Positions 34,940 through 46,685 of a stretch of 64,000 nucleotides of DNA are shown here, piece after piece. Below the pieces are notes generated by a model. The model worked only from the letters and a program-made list of their open reading frames with translations. It searched no databases and was not told the DNA's origin. How positions within the stretch are numbered: position 1 is the stretch's first letter; each line of letters opens with the position of its first letter. The stretch comes from Seriola aureovittata. Lineage: Eukaryota > Chordata > Actinopteri > Carangiformes > Carangidae. The translations under genes and the position numbers were made by a program. The stretch lies in the NCBI RefSeq assembly GCF_021018895.1, contig NC_079387.1:7799583-7863582 (forward strand). The letters run 5' to 3'.

Positions 34940-35300
34940 ATAATAGCTATTGCAAACTTTCAAAATTTCATAATGTGTCAGGATGTTTTCTGTCTTGTAA
35001 AAGCAGAAATTGACCAATATCTTAGGGCATAAGTTTTCCTTTTTCAGCCGTCTCAGTAAGTAGAGACCTTTTCATCCAGACAGGAGGTGTTAAAGGTCCA
35101 GACGATGTCCTCAGACTTGTAGCCACCTAGGAACCTAAAACTGGAGACCTGTTTCACCTCTGTTATTCATGTACAGTGGATAAGTGTGTTTCTGCAGCTT
35201 TGAGACTTCCCAAAGTCCATAAAGGGCTCTTTGGTCCTGCTGATGGTGACAGCAAGGTTGTTATTAGAAATCCACTCTGCAAGGTACTTGACGACAAGAA
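34940..35300 (-). mobile_element. Degenerate LINE reverse transcriptase fragment
   Basis: On the minus strand the frame ending near 35170 reads KYLAEWISNNNLAVTISRTK and then EPFMDFGKSQ, matching the 'L-A-E-W-C-N-N-L-..N-..KTKE-..DFRKS' block of fish LINE reverse transcriptases. Next comes VSSFRFLGGYKSEDIVWTFN (the FLG block). After a frameshift, GLYLLRRLKKENLCPKILVN corresponds to the 'RLYFLRRLKK...' block. In-frame stops and a frameshift show it is dead. The catalytic YADD part and the 3' terminus were not found, so only about 360 bp remain. It belongs to a different element from the LINE at 15.8 kb. Confidence 0.8.
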
Positions 35301-35309
35301 CAGAGAAGG

Positions 35310-36160
35310 AAAAAAACACAATGTCCAAAAGACCAACACTTAACAGCAGTGGCACAAAAACATGGACCTTCTCAGAGGCTTAGACGAGCTCACTGATCTG
35401 TTATTGAAGACGACATATTAAAGTTTCTGCACAATTCAACCTCTATGTGAAAGCAAGTCCTTTTATTGCACATTAATTAAGATTTGACAACAGGATGAAC
35501 TGAATTACAAGTCAACAACACCAGAGTCACAGATGTTCAGGTATGTACGGCTAATAGTGCGGTAGTTATAGTGTCTTGAATGAGAGTTTTTAAACATGTT
35601 CATTGTACCAACACTACTCATTTTAAGTCATTCAAGCACATTTTTGTTACATTACCCAACCAAAATTAAGAGTTATGAAAGGCAAGAGTGAGATCTGCTC
35701 ATTCATGTGGATTGCAGGGGCCGCTTTGCGGCCCAGCACTTGTTCTTGGTCGGCTGCGTATCTCACAGTGTGCCTATCAGCTTGCTCCAATGCATGCTGC
35801 ACAGTAAGTTGCCAGTTAGTTGCCTGGTGGGTATAAAGACGCCCTGCACGCTTGTCATATGCACTGATGAGTCAAGGCTGTTTGACTGGGCTGGAGGGCC
35901 GGATTGTGATTGACCGGGGCTTAGCTGGCTCAGTATTGACTGTACACAAGGAGAAGCATAACCATTAACCATTATAACCATTTTTCTGCAATAAATTACA
36001 AATATTGAGTATTATCCCCAGCCTTTTATTCTTGGCAGGGTAGAAAAGTCTCTGCAACGCTTTAGTCAAAATCCAGGATAATGACTTCTTTCTAGGTTGG
36101 TAAACACCTCACTGACTTAATATGCTTTTAGGGAAAACATTTAATTTGAAAATGTACAAA
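35310..36160. other. Non-coding interval, no gene seen
   Basis: Unique-looking sequence. The 35300-35400 part may be a more diverged continuation of the minus-strand LINE. Nothing else is identified. Confidence 0.45.
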
Positions 36161-36164
36161 TATC

Positions 36165-36285
36165 ATTAAATGTGATTTTCTAATGTTTCTGCTGTTTTGT
36201 AGACTTAATGATTAATTGATTAATCAAACCATAATATTTGCTTAATTTGATAATGACAATGATAATTAGTTTGAAAAAAAATCAA
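36165..36285. repeat. A/T-rich dispersed teleost repeat fragment
   Basis: GTAGACTTAATGATTAATTG, ATTAATCAAACCATAATATT and GATAATGACAATGATAATTA, in this order, match from memory a very common fish repeat built around ATTAATCGATTAATC and ending AATAATCGTTAGTTG. No second clear copy occurs in the window, though the words at 28374 may be its opposite end. Confidence 0.5.
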
Positions 36286-36289
36286 TTAA

Positions 36290-39200
36290 CCAAGTAAATG
36301 AACAACATATTAACTGATAAGGAAAATAATTGTATTATAGAAAACACATTTTGTTAGAGACAGGTTGGGCCAAAGTGGAACGTGGAAGCAGTGGAGAGAT
36401 ATCTAGTATTTAAAAACAATTAATGGGCCAAACTCTTATCAGTTTCATGGATAAAACAGACAGGAATGCTGCATGACTCACACTGGAACACAGAAGGACA
36501 CACACACACTGCCGCAAGACCTGAACCACTTTGTCAGGTCAGTGGGAAAACCAGAGACTTGGCCATAGCTGGGAGCATATTTAATTAAGATCTCTGAAAT
36601 CGCACAATTAATTACTTAAAGACAAACGGAAACAAACAATTTGCTTTTGCACTGAAGAAAGGGTAATATGGAGGGTACAAGGGTTCATTTTTGTTATAAA
36701 TGTATGTTATATATGTATGTGTATATATATAATGTGTATATAAATTTTTTTTTTTTTTTGTCCACCATCATTATTGAAAAACACATACCAATAATACAAG
36801 CAAGCACTTGAGCCAGACTAATGGGTGAATACTGGCATATGAACAGCTTCATAAGCGATTTACTGCTCCCAAAGTAGCCAGTGATGTAAGCCATTATGAA
36901 AAATTCCCAGCATGAGACAGATTTGTGTGAAACAGCAGAGCCATTTCCTTCATAAAAGAAATACTCACATAATGCACTGCAGTACTTTATTGGTGTGGTT
37001 CAAAGACATAATGACTGAAAAAGCCCCTTTTAAGTCAAGCACTATAATATGTAATGATTCAAATAACTCCCTCTTAAGCAACAGAAAATAAAATGATCCT
37101 AATGAGTCCTCCTTTCATGCAGCATGGGATAATTGGAGCTCACCCATTTCCACTCATTGTTAGTAGCCTGGTTGAGTCCTTCCCTACACACATTATTATA
37201 CATGGCGCAGTATATGTCATATGCTATACACCTAAATGTTCTGTTGAAATGGCCTCGCTGCAATTTGTTGATGGCAGCAAATTGATGCATTTATATGAGA
37301 GGATGGTTTGGAGGCTGTTATCAGCACATGGACGGTTGAAGATGAAGAGGAAAACTTAACTAAACCTGTAGACGCCATCCAGGTTCAGCACAAGTGTGTC
37401 CCCATTTCACTGATAGCTATGATTTAAAGAGGCAGCACTACATGGGATATTTGTAAAATCTTTCTGGGTTGTATCTGTGGTAGTTTTCTATCAACTACTG
37501 TATATGTTCCTCTTTGGCTTTGTAGTTAACAGCAATCCACCCATTAGGCAACACAGCTTATAGCACATCACTTCATTTTCTAATAAGTATGCATGTTTAT
37601 GCTGTCCTATGGTTTTAAAGGAAGAACTCATGCAAAGTAAAATATTGTCACAAAAATGTGACATTATTATAACATATTTGTGTTTGGAAAAAGGATTATA
37701 GGAGAAATGACATTTCAACCCAAACAGTTGGGGTCCAAAATGAGTTTTTGATCGTCAACAGTCCTAGTGAAGTAAATGTTATAATCATTAATAATGTAAT
37801 AATTGACCAGAGGGTGGTGTCAGAATAAAGGTCTTAGGCATTCTACATCAGGCAGGTTTATCATGTTATTTATTTATTTAGGTCATTTTCCAACTTATAA
37901 AACTCAAATACATGATATGTTATGATCATGAAAGTGTTGAGAGATATACGTGACAGTATTATAACAATAATAAAGATGAACTTTTACAGGCATTAAAAAA
38001 CACAGTGGTGCAATCATGAAATTGAAAATAGAGATAAAAGACATTGAAATAAAAATCTTCAAAATGAATAACAGAATAAAAGCCAATAGAAATAGAAACC
38101 TTGACAGGCTTTTAATTTGAGTTGAGACAATTGCCTCAAATTGTCCGAATGATTTCTGAACGCTTAGGCATTTAGAATATGTATGGTAGTGGTTGTTATT
38201 TCTGTGCAGTATAAATATCAGTGTTTTCATCAGTGTTTATGTCTAGGTTTATCGTTTAGCAGAAGACAACTTGTGTTAATGATTCATATTTAGAGAAAGT
38301 GACTCACTTCAACATGATAATAAGAGTACAGACTACCCACTGTTCTGGAGTGATTGTATGTAAATAGAGAGTCAAGCATCATTTCATTCACATACAAGTA
38401 AAATGCTGACATCACTTAAAGTCTATGTATAGTTGATAAATGGCAGGGTAAGAAAATAAAAAAAATTGAAACTATATTTATCTCTTTGTTTGTTTGTTTG
38501 AATGATTAATTTCCCCAGTGAGCATCGTGGAGTTTCAGACTATCAATAGCAAACAGCAAAAAGTCAATGCCAGAGAGCATTAGCTTATTACTTTGGCAGG
38601 ATGAAGTAGCAGCTTCGTGTCAATTAGGAGGAAATAAATGAGTTAGTGAAAAACTGCTGTTTGATTCTTCAGCGTCATGGAACACTTACATTTGGCATAC
38701 AAAAAACCAGAAGGCTGCTCGAAGGCAAACTTTAGAATGTGGCCATTTTGGTGGTTTGGGCTCATGGAAGAATTACCCGTAAAAATTCAACAATTGGAGT
38801 GTTTCGTATAAATGGAAGAGCCTTTCCATCCAAATGTTCTGAGCTGCAAAGACTGTGTTGCAGCCAGAGGAGAGCAGGTCAAGGACTTTTGCCTTTGGCG
38901 TAAAGCTCTTCACTGACATGGAGGAAAATATCAAGGGTGGGCTGAGGTACACACACATGCACACTCACTTTACAACATGTTCTGTTGCCGCTTTGCTCTG
39001 TTGAGTAACTAGGCAAATGACATTCTTTGAATCAGGCATACAGAGGTCTCACACTTTCGCCTCGAGCAAAATATCCTCTGCTGAATGCCATCTGTGAGTC
39101 TCTTTATCTCTCTCTTTTTTAAGTTTTTACTCCTCTTTGTGTGACTAACAGTGTGCATGTTCAGCATCAGGGTTCAACACTGCGCAGGCTGCTTCCTTTG

Positions 39201-42200
39201 TTGAGTTTATGAACATTCCTGTGTGTTGTACACACATGACAGGGAAGCTAAGATGGTTGAGGTAGAGTTATGCTAATGGTAACAAATTCATCACATTGTT
39301 TGTTGAATATTTACACTGCCCACAGCTAGTCCTGTGATTATCTGCACAGTTGAATATGCTTCTGATGCAGTGTGTGTTCTGAACCATGCTGGCTGGGGTC
39401 ATTTGTGCCTTTAGCCCTTTGATTGTTTGTTAAAATGTTGCTGCACTGCTGAGCAGGTTGCTTCATCACATCAGGGTCAGCTACAGCGGTGGCCTTTTGT
39501 TCAAATGTGTGTTGTGGCAGTTGATAAGTCACTTGTTGCATCATTGTGGATTTAGAAAATGGGAGGCTGTGTATATAAACTGGAGGTGTTGCAGTTGTTC
39601 AGGAAGAAAAGGGGATGTGGAACAGACAGTTCTAGATAATATGGACTAGGTGTATTTTACAAGTGTGCAAAAATCTTAATGCAACACATTTCAAATGTAT
39701 GCAAGCAGTGGAAAGAAGGAAAGAGGATGAAGAAATCTAATGTCTTTGGATTACTGTCAAAATGTTGCAAAGCACTGAGCATTTCAGATAATTAAACTTA
39801 CCAGAGATTGCAATATCTGAGGTTTGTAGTCAATACACAACAGAAAGAGGAAACTGATGCAATGACGTACAATAGCAGTCTACATTTTGCCTTGTGTGAG
39901 TGTGGTGTTCACTGTAATGTAAAGTCAGACTCTAGATTCAGGTTTAAAGTCATGCTTTACAGAGAAATGAAATGTGGTTCCGCATGGACTTCAGTGCAAC
40001 ATAGAACAGATATAAAGCACCAGACAGTCTGAAGGATTTACATTCACAGTAACCACTTGGATGTAAACAAGGTCAAGCGCATTTTCTTTTCCTCTTGGAG
40101 CAAACTTGATGTGTCAGCAAATCAGTCTTTGAATTTACATGATCGCCAGCGATGGTGAAAAACCTGTCAGGGTGCGCTGCTGATGCTGCTGTACAGCTCT
40201 CGAAGGTCGACCGCTACAACAACAGTGGTGAACAGTCTTTGGACACTGCCAACGCATTCGTGCACCTTTTCTTGTGGATATAGAGACACTGAGTGCCACC
40301 AGACAGCGATGATTCCCTATTGTTTCAGTCGTGGGTTATCCCATCCAGCTCCAGCTCAATGAAAACATGGACGCAGCAGTTCTTCAGTTCACGCTGGATA
40401 GTCCGTCATTCTCACTCTGCCAAATCTCCAGAAGATCCTAGTGGCTGAAGTTGAGTTTTGCTGTGTAAAAGATGCTAAAAGGACAAAATTGCTTCAATAT
40501 TTGGTCCCTGAGGGGCTGCCGCATCTTCATGCATTGCCGTAGTAACCAGATCATCAAACCAAGTTGTTTAGACTACATTATCTATATTTACAGTAATATA
40601 GATCATGTCAATTCAGCAAGCTTATGGTTAAGCTTGAGGAAATGACTCACTATTATTTGATAATGAGAATTTTATTTTAAAGGGCAATAACATATAACAT
40701 CACCTTTGATACCATTGTTTTGATTTTATGTACTTATGTACTTATACTTACATTTTCTTTATATTTCATTAGTTTTACATCTCTTGTGGTAACTACACAT
40801 GAGCCAGGGTACCACAGCTGCATGAATGGCGAGCTGCAGCAGCTCCTCAGATTAAGCCTATCGCTCACCTGTCACCTCACTTTGTTGTTTGCTTTTTCCC
40901 TAATCGGGGCGACAGTAGAGGCGGACGTGGAGTGGTTTCCCAGAGAGGGAGCGAACGTGTTCAGGATAAGACACTGAAAGCCTTTTTAGCTTCTGTTGAG
41001 CATGTCAGTTTGTTTGTTTGTGAGTGTCTGTGCCCCTCAAGAAAACAGCAGTCAATAAAACAAACAACCTGAACAGGCACAGATGCAGTGTCATTCTACA
41101 AAGGGGCTGTACAGAACTGCTACAGTAGTGTAACATTTTAAAAATGATTAATATTACATTACTTATATTCCCAATAGTCCCTGCCCCTGATACTGTATCT
41201 TTTGTTCTGAAACTATATCTTGAAAGCCTGTAGAGAAGTATTTTCATATCTAAATAAAACTAAATCAGAAATAATACAATAAAATAAAACAAAACTTTAC
41301 ATATTAATTTATTAAGAGTTTAATATTCAAAAAATCATCTGCTTCATCAGGACTATGTTGATGGTTTCATTACATTTGATTGACAGGGACCATAAAACCC
41401 TATTGTTCTTATTCATATGTTGGTAAAACCTGACTGGTGCACACTACGTGACATCAGTCCACCTACTTTTAACCAGTTAAAAGCGTGTAGAGATAAAAAG
41501 ATATACAGACATCTCGAATGTTAAACAAGCAAAACTGTTGTAGCTTTGGCAGAAATAAGTGTTTATGATATCCCATCATTCATAGTAAGGGGATGATTGA
41601 GGAAATAGGTTTTTAGCACCTTTGATGGACAGAAAAATTGTGTGAAGAGCAAGGCGCAAGTCCATTAAACAGGTGGTGGAAAAAGGTGTTAATGCTCGAT
41701 AGCCAGCGCCGTGTCACAGCAGGAATGTCATCTTCCATTTCTGCCATCCTGAACTATGACATCAACCAGTTTTAATTACGTTTTCAATGGTTTCATAGTC
41801 CTTGATGTCCAACTCTGAAAAATTGCTTTTTTTTATGTTTTCTTTATCATAAAGCTTCCCTTGAGCACTTCAAGGGCACTCAACTTTTTCAGAGAGGTGC
41901 TGTACATATGTCACTTTTTAATGAGCAGGTGGGAGTGTAACAATGATAGAACTAATAGTATTTAGCGGAATACATGACAATGTAATGGAGCATAACTGAC
42001 TGTAATATACATAAAAATTACAATAAATCAAATATCAATCAAATATAATAGATTCATATTTACAATATAAACACATATAACTGTATATATGTTAAATAAA
42101 TCATTGTGTTTCTCTGCACAATAATGTGGCTCCTCCAAGCAAAATGAGCTCGCAATATAAAGAGATATAGAGGAAAGTGGGACAGGTTTTGCATATATTT

Positions 42201-42540
42201 CAACAAATAAAATCACAATAAACAAGTTCGAGGAATTTCCAGCATTTTTAAGTCCGTCTGCATGGTGATGTCATTGTTCACGGTCAAATTTCAAAATTCT
42301 CATTTGAGTGACACTTGTAACTATTCCCCCCGACAGTTTCAGATCAGCTGACTCATAGGAAACAGTAAGACAATATTGTGCTGCAGTGTCCCCAAACCCC
42401 ATAACACAAAACAAACACACATAGTCTGCTGTGTCTCTGTTTGAGTTGTCCTGGCTGTGGCTGCTGTTTGCAGACAGTGCAGCCTTTGTCTCTGTCCTTA
42501 TGATGACAAATAAAGCACCTTGATGCTTCCTCAGAGGGAG
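36290..42540. other. Long non-coding interval, no gene seen
   Basis: More than 6 kb without a supportable gene. It includes a T15 run at 36745-36759 flanked by TATATA, and an AT-rich stretch at 37840-38240 whose open minus-strand frame (108 codons) is Phe/Ile-rich and of low complexity. 40080-40560 is less AT-rich (GGTCGACCGC near 40205) but without recognisable protein. No mobile element was identified. Confidence 0.5.
36745..36759. repeat. T15 homopolymer next to TATATA
   Basis: Fifteen T bases following an ATATATATAATGTGTATATA stretch. Confidence 0.85.
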
Positions 42541-42548
42541 GCATGCAG

Positions 42549-42549
<1 letters not shown>

Positions 42550-42632
<83 letters not shown>
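42550..42632. repeat. (CA)n microsatellite, 83 bp
   Basis: An uninterrupted CA array, the second longest in the window. Val/Cys runs read from it are artefacts. Confidence 0.97.
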
Positions 42633-42636
<4 letters not shown>

Positions 42637-44229
42637 GGATTCAACTGTTAGCTCTGTTATAATCTGTCAAAATATCCGTGTGGGTTCATGTGTTGGTTTC
42701 TCTTTACGCCTCTGGAATCTAAATGAGGATTTCAAATTCAGTAATGTTCATTTGGTGTTTTGAAGTTAATATTTTTCCTCCAAACAGTTTTGGGTTCCTT
42801 TAACAAGTCAAGAATTCTGATGTTTTTATTTCAGTTGTCGACCACCCTATTTAAACATTTTTAAATTAAGTACAGTAGCTGCAATTATAAAGTAATTACT
42901 TACATCTCATAGGGGACTGACAAAAACACCTAGCAAACACCTAGAGGCTCCAGAGGCTTTGCCCAGTGACATGTTGTATTTAGTTAATTTTTCCAATCCC
43001 AATATTTGTTCTGAAGACTGACATGGCATGTAATACCCTGCCATTTTACATGAAAGCTGCTGTGGAAATCAAAACGCCTTTCATCACAACAGTCGCCGGA
43101 CATCTCCGCCAAACAGAGCAGTGGATGAGTTGTACAACAAAGGCTTTACACAGGTTCAGGAGGGGCGTTTGAGAGGAGACCAGAATTAATGAAATCAGGA
43201 AAGCCACAATAGTGCTGTGAGCCAGATGGGGGATGTTACAGTGGGTGAGATCTTCACAGGGATTTGAATACAAAGAAAAAAAAAAAACCTTTTGTTTTTT
43301 GTCATGACCTGAAACCAAACAGAGGAAAAATAGAAGACATGCAGCAGCAAAAACATGATGACGTCTATTAACAAAATAGATGTACGAATAGAATTTAAGT
43401 TTTGAGAATAATTACTGGCTGACCATGGTCATAAATACATTGTACTTCCTGCAGCCTCTTCACAATATAAGCCATCCCGTGTTTCAGCTTTTATTGTGAA
43501 GCAATAAGCAGTAGGATGTTTGGTTGCATACATTTAATATGGCTCTGACAGCAATCAGTGAGGCTTTTATCAGTGAGGATTACAATTAAATGCATAGATC
43601 CTTTCCTGTGAATCCCTCCAACTCCAACACTCTGCCGCCAACAGAAATAAACAACCGTAAATAGTATCCAAAACAGATTTCAGTGTGTAAAGGAGTGTAA
43701 GTTTAACTACACCTGCTCTGACCTCGGTTTGTGCTCTCAGGCACCAGATGTTTTCTGTTGTGACAATTCAGGTTAAAGAAAGTCTTTTTTCAAATCTCTT
43801 TACAGGCAAATGAACAATTTTGACTTATTGCTCCTAATTAAGAGGAGGCCGGGATTCTTGCCCATCTGGCATGCTCAGTGATTTCACTAAGCATAGTATG
43901 TAATGCATCAGTGGCTCAAAACCAATTAATAAGGTATCATAGGCTTTGCTTTGTTTTTTCCACTTTAAATTGATCCATAAAGCGTAATGACTTAATCTGA
44001 GCATAAAACAAAACAAGTATATGGTAATTTCACAATGATAGTTAATAGCAAATGTTAACCAACTCCAGCCTGTTCACTGGAGCATGACAATAAAGCTTTG
44101 ATGCTTGAAACTAAATCGCATTAGCCTTCAGAGCCATTCAACTTGATGTTAATTATCAATGTGTATGACCCACAATTTTAAAAATAAAAGTTTTGATGAA
44201 GTCTTTTGAATCATTGTGATCAGTGACGC

Positions 44230-44650
44230 TTTATTTGTTATTGACGCCGGATGAATGAAATTAGTTGAATGCGTTTAATCGACTCCATTGACTCAGCGTG
44301 GATGACGATATGTCATTATATTCAGAAGAGATTGTATCAAAGCGAGGGTATGATTGTGCAAAGACGGGGCTTCAGCAGCAGCAGTCTGCCTGTTGAGAGC
44401 TTCGCTGCTACGTCGCCATGACTCCATTAACAAATGCAATCTCAGAGATCATATAACTAATCTTTGGAATTAATTAAAAATCCTTTTTTTTCTGTACATT
44501 TGTGTAATTAAGCTAGTGTGGTCCTTGGTTTCGACTGACAAAGCTAATCCCCTTTTTAAAATGAGATTGAAATTCTGCAAATCAACAATCCCAGTCTGCC
44601 CTTCTATTTATAATTATTTCATTATGCGCAGCCATGGGTGTTAACTTGGA
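44230..44650. promoter_or_regulatory. Candidate conserved non-coding element, motif-dense
   Basis: Over about 420 bp there are no simple repeats or coding signals, but many developmental transcription factor words. These include TTAATTAA at 44470-44477, TAATTA at 44505-44510, TAATCCCC at 44545-44552 (K50 homeodomain), GTATCAAAGC (TCF/LEF-like) near 44337, GACAAAGC near 44538 and AACAAATGCAATC near 44429. A CAGCAGCAGCAG run at 44375 is short. This is the best enhancer candidate by eye. The role and the target gene are unknown. Confidence 0.35.
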
Positions 44651-44984
44651 AGAATTGATTGTAGCAGCTGGTGATATGGTCAACCTGATCAGGGTGACTT
44701 CACCCTGGTGAGAAATTGTTACTGACTGTTTTCCACTGATTCTATATTTCCGAGGTGCCAGAATCTGCCTTAAAAATGATCACCTGAATTCACCTTTCTC
44801 TCATCTCTCTGCTTTGCCTTCATTCCACATTGTTGCTGTTAACCTTAACACTGAGATAATGGCAGCTCTTTGCCACAACATGACATTTACCTTACCATGA
44901 ATAACAACAGCAATAAAAATAACTTCAGTCTAAAAACTGGAAGGTGAGCGCCCACAGAGGTCAAGCCACTATCCCTCTCATTTC

Positions 44985-45200
44985 TGTCGTGTAACTTTCG
45001 GTTCCAGTTTGCTTTTATTGCCCTGCGACAGCGTTTGATCCTCGTGCCTCTGTATTTTTCTTTTCGCCCAGGCGAGCTGACACGCTGACACTAACAAGCA
45101 GTGCGCCTTCGGATCTTCTCGGCACCGCCGTCTGCAGTGCCATAAATGCACCTGGCTTTGATGCGCGGCGCAGGAACAACAAGTCATTTAGTCGTTTTGG
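44985..45200. promoter_or_regulatory. CpG-rich patch (possible CpG island)
   Basis: I count about 17 CpG dinucleotides in roughly 215 bp, including TTCGGATCTTCTCGGCACCG (45109-45128) and GATGCGCGGCGCAGG (45160-45174). The context is CpG-poor. No open frame resembles a known protein. It may be the promoter of an unannotated transcript or part of the neighbouring candidate enhancer block. Confidence 0.3.
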
Positions 45201-46082
45201 TTCAGTGAGCAGGCCGTTTGTTAGTTAGCCCCAGGGTAAAGCTGTCTGCAGGAGGCAGGGGAGATGAAGAGGATGGGGAGGGGGTGTGGGCTATTCTATA
45301 ATGCTTACAAAAGGAGTTTTAACCTTTATATTATATCAGCAGAGTTACATAAAGGCAAGGAATAATCCTGTATGTCAAAGGGAGCTAAGTGCTGTGAGGA
45401 AGTTCTAATTTAATGAGAAAGATGGCAAACTAATTGCAGTTCTCAAGTGTTTGCCTTAAATCTCAGACTGCTCATCTCCTTTAAAATTAACAGTAAATTC
45501 CTTCTACAGTTTGTTGTGCTGTCGTGCCTTATTATTGCTCAGAGTTTTTATTCACCTTTTTTACTCAATTTATTTCCTCCCCATTCCCCTCAAGACTCTT
45601 TGAAGATGTTACGCTCCAATGACCTCTGTGTCCAAGTGTTAAGCAAAAAATTAAAACACAAAAGTAGACACTTAACAAGGGAACGGAATAAACAGAAGCA
45701 TCACAGCAGAAATACTGTCCAGATAAAACAAATTGTCAAAAGGTTATCTTGCTCCGTGTTTGCTTTTCTTCTCGTTGAAGACGTGAAACCCCATGATGAA
45801 ATATGATATTATTACACCTCTCAACCAATTCTCAACCGAAAACCACATTACAGTTGGATAGATATGTCACTACTGTTGAGTGATGTTCCCGCTGTGTCTG
45901 TAATGCAGGATGTTTAACCTCATTCCACTCACCTGGAAGGACATAAACTGTAGCCGGGTTTCTAATTTATTTAAATCTGATTCACCACTGGCCTCGCTCT
46001 TTCAGATGGATGAAAAGGCTCAGGAATTTTGACATTGAGGCCTCTGTGACCTTCTAACTTTGGACCACAGTTTCTATCCAGC

Positions 46083-46086
46083 TGTG

Positions 46087-46132
<46 letters not shown>
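46083..46132. repeat. (TG)n microsatellite with one TTTG interruption
   Basis: About 50 bp of TG repeats interrupted at 46101-46104. Confidence 0.95.
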
Positions 46133-46133
<1 letters not shown>

Positions 46134-46203
46134 ATGAATGAATGCGCATTATACTTAATATTTTCACTAAGCTCTGAATTTTTGCTAATGTGTGAATGTT
46201 TAT

Positions 46204-46365
46204 TAAAGGGGCACTCCACCAATTTTACTCACCAGTTTACTCTTCACAAGAAGTACTACTTAGTGTGTGTCAATGTTTTCTGTCTATTCAAAGATGCTGT
46301 TGAGTTGCATTATGGGAATTGTAGGATGCAGCATATTTGGACTTCGACCAGTACTTAAAAGTAGG
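46204..46365 (+). repeat. Dispersed teleost repeat, 'AAAGGGGCACTCC' copy
   Basis: Starts TTAAAGGGGCACTCCACCAA and contains GAGTTGCATTATGGGAATTG then TAGGATGCAGC. The start and end match the minus-strand copy at 4678-4930, with an internal deletion relative to it (about 160 versus 250 bp). It is non-coding. Confidence 0.6.
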
Positions 46366-46474
46366 TAATGTCAACCTGTCCTTCAAAATGTTAAATCCTC
46401 GCTCAAGTCCTTTAACGTTACACAAAGAGATGTGTCTCTTGTTTAGCCTGCCCTAATTGTTTTGAATGGAGTGG

Positions 46475-46685
46475 ACAAAATAATAGGAACACCTGTCAAT
46501 GTAAGACAATGCAGTTCAGCAGGACCACTAAGCGTCCTACAAAATGGTCACACAGTTGAACCAACACCACTTGAACACACTTAACAAAAACTGCACAGTG
46601 AATGTGACAGTAGGATTTATTGTAGGACTCTTGTATTAGACTGCATTAATTTTAGCCAGGTGTTCCTAATAAACTGACAACTGAG
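46475..46685 (-). mobile_element. Inverted-repeat element (MITE-like), ~210 bp
   Basis: AATAGGAACACCTG at 46482-46495 and CAGGTGTTCCTAAT at 46657-46670 form a subterminal inverted repeat matching at 13 of 14 positions. The interior (GCCAGGTGTTCC, ATTAATGCAGTCTAATACAA and AATAAATCCTAC on the minus strand) resembles, from memory, a widespread percomorph repeat. No target duplication could be fixed and no coding sequence is present. Confidence 0.7.

Larger units (their letters stand above)
42640..46080. other. Non-coding interval with strongest regulatory candidates
   Basis: No gene is supported. It includes the candidate element at 44230-44650 and the CpG-rich patch at 44985-45200. The open plus-strand frame at 45447-45806 (119 codons) is AT-rich and low in information, with no domain. 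Confidence 0.5.

Noticed and set aside
37904..38230. 108-codon hydrophobic minus-strand frame
   Set aside because: The Phe/Ile/Leu content reflects AT-rich composition. There is no conserved motif.
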